Shown here: positions 22,697 to 27,653 of the stretch, in pieces
Layout of the letters: each line of letters begins with the position of its first letter
How positions within the stretch are numbered: position 1 is the stretch's first letter
Source of the DNA: Clostridiales bacterium
GTDB lineage: Bacteria > Bacillota > Clostridia > Lachnospirales > WQUN01
Length of the DNA stretch: 27,653 nt
NCBI GenBank assembly: GCA_031269415.1
Contig: JAISZF010000163.1
Coordinates: 1-27,653, forward strand
Direction: 5' to 3'
The notes under the pieces: generated by a model
The model's input: only the letters and a program-made list of their open reading frames with translations
What the model was told of the DNA's origin: nothing
Databases searched by the model: none
Position numbers and translations under genes: made by a program

Positions 22697-23362
22697 TCAA
22701 GCCTCCGCTCCATCAAGTATAGCGACACTTGCGGAAACGCCCAGGCGGTCCGCTGAAGCGTCCAGCATCGCCATAGCCGAATCGTAATCGCGTATGCCTC
22801 CAGAAGCCTTTATCCGCATATCTGGGCCTACTGCTTCACGCATAAGGATTATGTCAGACACCGCCGCGCCCCCGGCGCCGAATCCGGTGGAGGTCTTTAC
22901 GAAATCAGCGCCCGCCTGTTTTGCCAGGAGACAGGCAGTCCGCTTCTGAGTGTCATTCAGATAGCAAGTTTCGATTATAACCTTAACCAGGGTTCCATCC
23001 GCGGCGTCCACAACCGCCTTGATGTCGCGCAGAACCGTTTCATCGTCCCCCGACAGCAGCGCGCCGATATTTATAACCATGTCTACCTCGTCGGCGCCCT
23101 TCGATATGGCGTCGCGCGTTTCAAAGGCTTTGGTTTCGGTCGTGTTCGCGCCAAGCGGGAAACCGATTACGGAGCAGACTTTCACGTCGCTGCCGTCCAG
23201 TATAGATTTAGCCAATTCAATATTAGCCGGGTTTACACAAACCGACGCCGCGCCGATCTCCATCGCCTCCAAACACACGGCTTTGATTTGATCCGGCGTG
23301 GCTGTCGCCTTCAATAGCGTATGATCCAACTTTTTAGCGAGAGTTTTTCTGTCCACACTCAT
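22697..23362 (-). CDS. deoC: Deoxyribose-phosphate aldolase DeoC
   Basis: DeoC cleaves 2-deoxyribose-5-phosphate to glyceraldehyde-3-phosphate and acetaldehyde in deoxynucleoside breakdown. It has 221 residues, the usual length, and is cytoplasmic. Lys156 in ADFVKTSTGF should form the Schiff base. Asp93 (EVDMVINIG) and Lys127 (VKVIIETCYL) complete the active site, and SGGIRDYDSA binds the phosphate. The ATG at 23362 overlaps the uxuA TGA as ATGA, so the genes are coupled. It is the last gene of the minus-strand operon that starts upstream with V-ATPase genes, and a perfect hairpin follows. No deoxynucleoside kinase or phosphorylase is nearby, so the source of its substrate is unclear. Confidence 0.97.
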   Translation of the reverse strand: MSVDRKTLAKKLDHTLLKATATPDQIKAVCLEAMEIGAASVCVNPANIELAKSILDGSDVKVCSVIGFPLGANTTETKAFETRDAISKGADEVDMVINIGALLSGDDETVLRDIKAVVDAADGTLVKVIIETCYLNDTQKRTACLLAKQAGADFVKTSTGFGAGGAAVSDIILMREAVGPDMRIKASGGIRDYDSAMAMLDASADRLGVSASVAILDGAEA

Positions 23363-24435
23363 ACCTCCGTTTTAGAAACAGCTTCCCAAAGCCCGTTTAA
23401 GTACGTGACCCCAAGCGCCCTGTCATACAGCCCGTAACCCGGCATTCCTGTTTCGCCCCATATAGCCCTGCCGTGATCCGGGCGGATAACGCCGTTAAAC
23501 CCTGTGTCATACAGCGCCTTTACAATGGCGTGCATATCCAGCGAACCGTCGGAGGACAAATGCGCGGACTCCTCGAAAACGCCGGGGGCTACACGCAGCA
23601 GATTCCTTATGTGCGCGAACGGTATACGTCCTTTAAGCGATTTAATTATATCAGGGATGTTATTCTCCGGATCAGTGCCCAAGCTGCCCGTGCAAAGCGT
23701 CACGCCGTTACGCGGATCGTCCACGGCATTCATTAACCGCAGCAGCCGTTCCTTGTCGCGGACTATACGCGGCAGCCCAAACACCGGCCAAGCTGGGTCG
23801 TCCGGGTGAATAGCCATGTGGATATCATATTTACGGCACACAGGCATAATAGCTTCCAGGAAATAGACGAGGTTCGCGAAGAGTTTCTCCTCATCCACTT
23901 CCTTATACATCGCGAAGAGTTCTTTCAGCCGCGCCAGACGCTCCGGCTCCCAGCCCGCCAGCTTGTACCCCTGTGACTGCGCGTTGATAGACTTGGTCAT
24001 TTCGTCCGGGTCAATTCTGTCTATAATCTTCTGGTCATACGAGAACGTAGCGCTGCCGTCTGGCCGTATCTTCGCCAGATCGCTGCGCGTCCAGTCGAAA
24101 ACGGGCATAAAGTTGTAGCAAACCAGATGTATGTCCGCCTGCCCCAATCGTTCCAGGGTAGTAATATAGTTCGCGATGTATTGATCGCGTTCCGGCGCCC
24201 CGGTCTTTATCGCGTCGTGTATGTTCACGCTTTCTATACCGGCGATAGACAGCCCCGCTTCCGCGACTTCCGCTTTCAGCGCGGAGATCGCGTCCGCTGC
24301 CCACGTTTCTCCGGGCAGCGCGCCGCTCAAAGTGGTTATGACCGCCGTTACTCCGGGTACTTGGCGTATCTGCCAGAGTTTTACCGCGTCATAGCCGGTT
24401 CCGAACCATCTCATGCTCATTATCAAGGCGTTCAC
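23359..24435 (-). CDS. uxuA: Mannonate dehydratase UxuA
   Basis: UxuA dehydrates D-mannonate to 2-keto-3-deoxygluconate in glucuronate breakdown. It has 358 residues, as usual. It is an alpha/beta-barrel metalloenzyme: MRWFGTGYDAVKLWQIRQVP opens the barrel, and MAIHPDDPAWPVFGLPR, GVTLCTGSLG, IPFAHIRNL and the late RPDHGR carry the metal and substrate residues of the family. The GTG at 24435 overlaps the AtpD stop (GTGA). ATG codons at 24420 and 24414 are alternatives closer to the usual N-terminus, but they lack a clear SD. It is coupled both to atpD upstream and to deoC downstream. No glucuronate isomerase or mannonate oxidoreductase is in view. Confidence 0.96.
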   Translation of the reverse strand: MNALIMSMRWFGTGYDAVKLWQIRQVPGVTAVITTLSGALPGETWAADAISALKAEVAEAGLSIAGIESVNIHDAIKTGAPERDQYIANYITTLERLGQADIHLVCYNFMPVFDWTRSDLAKIRPDGSATFSYDQKIIDRIDPDEMTKSINAQSQGYKLAGWEPERLARLKELFAMYKEVDEEKLFANLVYFLEAIMPVCRKYDIHMAIHPDDPAWPVFGLPRIVRDKERLLRLMNAVDDPRNGVTLCTGSLGTDPENNIPDIIKSLKGRIPFAHIRNLLRVAPGVFEESAHLSSDGSLDMHAIVKALYDTGFNGVIRPDHGRAIWGETGMPGYGLYDRALGVTYLNGLWEAVSKTEV

Positions 24436-25046
24436 CTATTCTTCTTAATGACCTTCAGCCGGGTAAACTCATCCCTCTCTCGTTCTTCCAAGGTTTCGGA
24501 AATAGTTTTAACCAGCCGCTCGTATTTTGGGATTGTGACGTTCTTCAGCGCGTTGGCGCGCTTTTGGGTCTTATTGATGTTTATAGCCAGCCTATACGCG
24601 GAATTTTCAATGGAAGCCAGGGTAATGATCAGATCCTTAACCTCGTTGAATTTCTGATAGGCTTCATCCAAAGCCGACGAGGTATTCCCGAACCCGAAAT
24701 TAGGTATATCGCGGGTGCTGTTGTCGTACTCGGCCAGCGGGATCTCCACGCCCATTATGCTGCGGGACTTGACGCGGATAGTATTTTCCTGTGGAACGCC
24801 GAAACTGAACCGTTCCACATTACTGATGCCCATTTCTATGTTGGCCTTCTGCAAAGCGGCGTAAGCCTCTGAAAACACACGGTCTATGCTTTCTTGAATA
24901 TCCTTGGCGCGCGCGTTCAGTTCCATGATCTCGCGGATCAGTACGCTGCGCTTCTTATCCATCAATTCATACCCCTGCTTGGACAGCGCCAGCGTGTTTT
25001 TCGCCAGTATCAAATTACCCTTGGTTGGAAATGAGGTTTGATCCAT
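24432..25046 (-). CDS. atpD: V-type ATPase subunit D
   Basis: This is the central stalk (rotor) subunit of a V/A-type ATPase, linking the catalytic A3B3 head to the membrane ring. It has 204 residues and is largely helical, with long N- and C-terminal coiled-coil segments (about 10-60 and 125-195) and a small central part. LILAKNTLALSKQGYELMDKKR and ALKNVTIPKYERLV are recognisable family segments. The ATG at 25046 has AGAGGATA upstream and follows the atpB stop by eight bases. Its TGA overlaps the uxuA GTG. Confidence 0.97.
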   Translation of the reverse strand: MDQTSFPTKGNLILAKNTLALSKQGYELMDKKRSVLIREIMELNARAKDIQESIDRVFSEAYAALQKANIEMGISNVERFSFGVPQENTIRVKSRSIMGVEIPLAEYDNSTRDIPNFGFGNTSSALDEAYQKFNEVKDLIITLASIENSAYRLAININKTQKRANALKNVTIPKYERLVKTISETLEERERDEFTRLKVIKKNR

Positions 25047-25054
25047 ATTATCCT

Positions 25055-26443
25055 CTAAAAATCACTTATGGTTCTGAGCTTATAGTATTCGTCCAGCAGA
25101 TCCGTCTTAACCCGATCCAGTTCGGAGCGCGGAAGCAAGCCCAATATATCCCAGCCTAACTGGATGGTTTCAGTTATACTCCGGTTCTCGTAGCGGGTCT
25201 GATTGATGAAACGAGTTTCCAGTATGGAACCAAACTCTATATAACGCTTATCCAAATCTGAAAGCTCATCCTCTCCTATGACGGACGCCAAGGCCCGCAC
25301 GTCATTTACGCGGGCGTAGGAGGAGAAGATTTGATTGGCGAGATCGGGGTGATCCTTGCGCGTATAGCCCTCCCCGATACCGTCCTTCATTAAGCGCGAC
25401 AGCGACGGCAGTATGCTTATCGGCGGATATACGCTCTTCTGGTTGACGCCGCGCTCCAGCACGATCTGCCCCTCGGTTATATAGCCCGTCAGATCGGGGA
25501 CCGGATGCGTAATATCGTCATTAGGCATGGTTAAGATAGGGATCTGCGTCACCGAACCTTTCCCATCCCTCAGTATGCCGGCGCGTTCAAACAGTGACGC
25601 CAGTTCAGAGTACAAATAACCCGGATACCCCTTCCGGCTCGGGATCTCGCCCCGGGACGACGAGATCTCGCGCAGCGCCTCGGCGTATGAGGTCATATCC
25701 GTCAGAATAACCAGGATATGCATTCCCTTCTCATAGGCCAGGTACTCAGCGGCGGTCAGCGCGGCTCGCGGGGTTATCACGCGCTCAACCACGGGATCGT
25801 TAGCCAGGTTCAGGAACATGACCACGCGTTCAATAGCCCCGCTGTCCTCAAAGGATCGGCGGAAATAATCGGCGACGTCATATTTCACCCCCATCGCCGC
25901 GAACACCACGGCGAAATTTTCGCCGGAGTCCGCGCCCAGAGATGCCTGACGCGCTATCTGAGCCGCCAGTTGATCATGCGGAAGCCCGTCTCCGGAGAAA
26001 ATGGGCAGCTTCTGGCCGCGAATCAGCGTGGCCAGCCCGTCTATCGCCGATATGCCCGTCTGTATAAAATTTCTCGGATATACGCGCGAAACCGGGTTTA
26101 TAGCCTTCCCGTTAATGTCTCGGCGGCATTCGGCGAATACGTCGCCCATGCCGTCTATCGGCCTTCCGATGCCATCGAAAACCCGCCCCAGGATCTCCTC
26201 CGACAGCTTTATCTCCATAGGTCTTCCGGTAAACCGAGTGATTGTGTTACGCAGCGTCAATTCGTCCGCGCCCTCAAACACCTGGATAATGACCTTATCC
26301 CCGAAGATCTGCACCACGCGGCCCAGCTTCTCCTTATACCCGTCCACCTGGATGCTGACGACTTCCTCATACGAAGGGCTGATAACGCCCTCCAGCACAA
26401 TCAGAGAACCGCCGCGAATCTCACTTAAACCTATATATTCCAC
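25055..26443 (-). CDS. atpB: V-type ATPase subunit B
   Basis: This is the non-catalytic nucleotide-binding subunit of the A3B3 head, 462 residues, as usual. It lacks a full P-loop: the corresponding region reads RGQKLPIFSGDGLPHDQLAAQI, as in B subunits. AMGVKYDVADYFRRSFE, LILTDMTSYAEALREIS and the RKGYPGYLYSELAS segment are typical. The start is a GTG at 26443, with GGAGGG six bases upstream. That SD adjoins the atpA TGA, indicating coupled translation. Gene order A-B-D on one strand is the standard bacterial V-ATPase arrangement. Confidence 0.98.
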   Translation of the reverse strand: MEYIGLSEIRGGSLIVLEGVISPSYEEVVSIQVDGYKEKLGRVVQIFGDKVIIQVFEGADELTLRNTITRFTGRPMEIKLSEEILGRVFDGIGRPIDGMGDVFAECRRDINGKAINPVSRVYPRNFIQTGISAIDGLATLIRGQKLPIFSGDGLPHDQLAAQIARQASLGADSGENFAVVFAAMGVKYDVADYFRRSFEDSGAIERVVMFLNLANDPVVERVITPRAALTAAEYLAYEKGMHILVILTDMTSYAEALREISSSRGEIPSRKGYPGYLYSELASLFERAGILRDGKGSVTQIPILTMPNDDITHPVPDLTGYITEGQIVLERGVNQKSVYPPISILPSLSRLMKDGIGEGYTRKDHPDLANQIFSSYARVNDVRALASVIGEDELSDLDKRYIEFGSILETRFINQTRYENRSITETIQLGWDILGLLPRSELDRVKTDLLDEYYKLRTISDF

Positions 26444-26455
26444 AAACGGCCCTCC

Positions 26456-27653
26456 TCAAGCGTTTTTATCATACAGTTTATTGTAAAACGCGTCAATCTC
26501 TTTAAAATAGCCGTCCAATTTACTCAATTCATTGTTACCGACATTGTATTTTATAGAGATAACCTTTTCAAAAATATCCTCGGTCTTTAGCACGTTCATG
26601 GAAATACCCAATCCGATCAGTTTCTTGCAGCGATCGTTCAGGTATAGTATGATCTCCATCATGCGGAGCTGTTTCTCAAAGGGTACATACGTGTCAAAGC
26701 TGTGATACGCGTTCTGCTGCACAAAACCCAGCCGTATAACACGCGCTATCTCCAGTGTCAGTCTCTGGCTGTCGGGCAGCACGTCCGATCCTATCAGTTT
26801 GACGATCTCTATAAGCTCGCTTTCGTCGTACAGGATACGCAGTATATTTTTGCGGTGCGTCAGGAATTCAGCGCCCACATGCTCATTATACCAATCTTCC
26901 ATATCGTCCAGATATTCGCTGTAACTGGTAAGCCACTGAATAGCCGGGAAATGGCGGGCGTACGCCAGCGATCGGTCGAGCGCCCAGAACACGCGCACAA
27001 AGCGTTTGGTGTTCTGCGTCACCGGTTCCGAAAAATCCGCCCCCTGAGGCGATACCGCGCCGATGATCGTTACCGATCCCTCCCTGCCGTTCAGTGTGTC
27101 CACATATCCCGCACGTTCATAGAACCCGGACAATCGCGACGCCAGATACGCGGGAAAACCCTCTTCAGCGGGCATTTCCTCCAGCCTGCCGGACAGCTCG
27201 CGCAGCGCCTCGGCCCAGCGGGAGGTGGAATCCGCCATTATAGCGACGTGATAACCCATGTCACGGTAATACTCCGCGATGGATATACCTGTGTAAATAC
27301 TGGCCTCTCGCGCGGCCACGGGCATATTCGACGTATTCGCGATCAGTATTGTGCGATCCATGAGCGACTTACCTGTGCGCGGATCCGTCAGCTTTGAAAA
27401 ATCCTCAAGCACTTCGGTCATTTCATTCCCGCGCTCGCCGCAGCCTATATACACGATGATATCCGCGTCCGACCATTTAGCCAACTGATGCTGGGTCATT
27501 GTCTTGCCAGTGCCGAATCCGCCCGGTATGGCCGCCATGCCGCCCTTGCCAATCGGGAAGAGGGTGTCTATTATACGCTGGCCGGTAATCAGCGGCATAT
27601 CTACCGTCCTGCGTTTTATTACTGGTCTGGAAACCCGTATCGGCCATTTCTGC
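26456..27653 (-). CDS. atpA: V-type ATPase catalytic subunit A (N-terminus beyond window)
   Basis: This is the catalytic subunit that hydrolyses or makes ATP in the V/A-type complex. About 399 residues are visible and the N-terminal 190 or so are outside the window. The frame continues beyond the ATG at 27598 to the edge, with WPIRVSRP preceding MPLITGQRIIDTLFP as in family members. So the ATG is internal. The P-loop is GGFGTGKT, followed by the GCGERGNEMTEVL catalytic-Glu region and ADSTSRWAEALRE. The C-terminal helical domain ends DAFYNKLYDKNA. Genes for the F, C, E, K and I subunits would be expected just beyond the window edge. Confidence 0.98.
   Translation of the reverse strand, partial: QKWPIRVSRPVIKRRTVDMPLITGQRIIDTLFPIGKGGMAAIPGGFGTGKTMTQHQLAKWSDADIIVYIGCGERGNEMTEVLEDFSKLTDPRTGKSLMDRTILIANTSNMPVAAREASIYTGISIAEYYRDMGYHVAIMADSTSRWAEALRELSGRLEEMPAEEGFPAYLASRLSGFYERAGYVDTLNGREGSVTIIGAVSPQGADFSEPVTQNTKRFVRVFWALDRSLAYARHFPAIQWLTSYSEYLDDMEDWYNEHVGAEFLTHRKNILRILYDESELIEIVKLIGSDVLPDSQRLTLEIARVIRLGFVQQNAYHSFDTYVPFEKQLRMMEIILYLNDRCKKLIGLGISMNVLKTEDIFEKVISIKYNVGNNELSKLDGYFKEIDAFYNKLYDKNA

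Overview
The window looks like the chromosome of an anaerobic Gram-positive bacterium of the Clostridia type, at about 50% GC. The evidence is strong purine-rich Shine-Dalgarno (SD) sequences, TTG and GTG starts, a dnaG-rpoD pair, a class D-like sortase, an ECF transporter S-component, a V-type ATPase in bacterial A-B-D order, and a lipoprotein deacetylase. The species cannot be named from sequence alone. No tRNA, rRNA, CRISPR array or intact insertion sequence was seen. No gene-free stretch exceeds 300 bases.

Layout. (1) 1-5210, minus strand: a compact operon of an AEC-family permease, TldD (with HEACGH zinc site), its partner TldE/PmbA, an Lrp/AsnC regulator and a class I/II aminotransferase cut by the window edge. 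Most junctions overlap or nearly touch. (2) 5337-7595, plus strand: a small EF-hand protein with its own terminator, then an AAA-ATPase/PD-(D/E)XK protein whose start codon appears to be ACG rather than ATG. (3) 7701-13115, plus strand: a zinc-ribbon membrane protein, an ABC ATPase, two ABC-2 permeases and a sortase, tightly packed. This is the best candidate for an undescribed envelope or export system. (4) 13203-13865, plus strand: an ECF S-component behind a promoter whose -35 box lies in a 12-bp inverted repeat. (5) 13893-18953, minus strand: rpoD, dnaG, a polysaccharide deacetylase and a stand-alone CheB methylesterase domain. (6) 19181-21622, plus strand: a secreted M6-like metalloprotease with a very long Pro/Thr-rich tail and an abnormal 5' end (in-frame UAG leader, tandem SD, apparent ATC start). 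(7) 21688-22221, minus strand: a GNAT acetyltransferase, followed by the AT-rich broken remnant of a Uma2-family nuclease gene on the plus strand. (8) 22697-27653, minus strand: atpA (partial), atpB and atpD of a V-type ATPase, continuing with overlapping codons into uxuA and deoC.

How the genes fit together. The V-ATPase operon couples ion gradient and ATP, and appears to be co-transcribed with mannonate dehydratase and deoxyribose-phosphate aldolase. TldD/TldE form a heteromeric peptidase, with a transporter, regulator and aminotransferase suggesting peptide or amino acid metabolism. The secreted protease, deacetylase and sortase point to envelope remodelling or polymer breakdown. Two genes with good SD sequences (AAA-ATPase and M6 protease) lack a standard start codon exactly where one is expected. 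These may be real non-AUG starts, inactivating changes or assembly errors.
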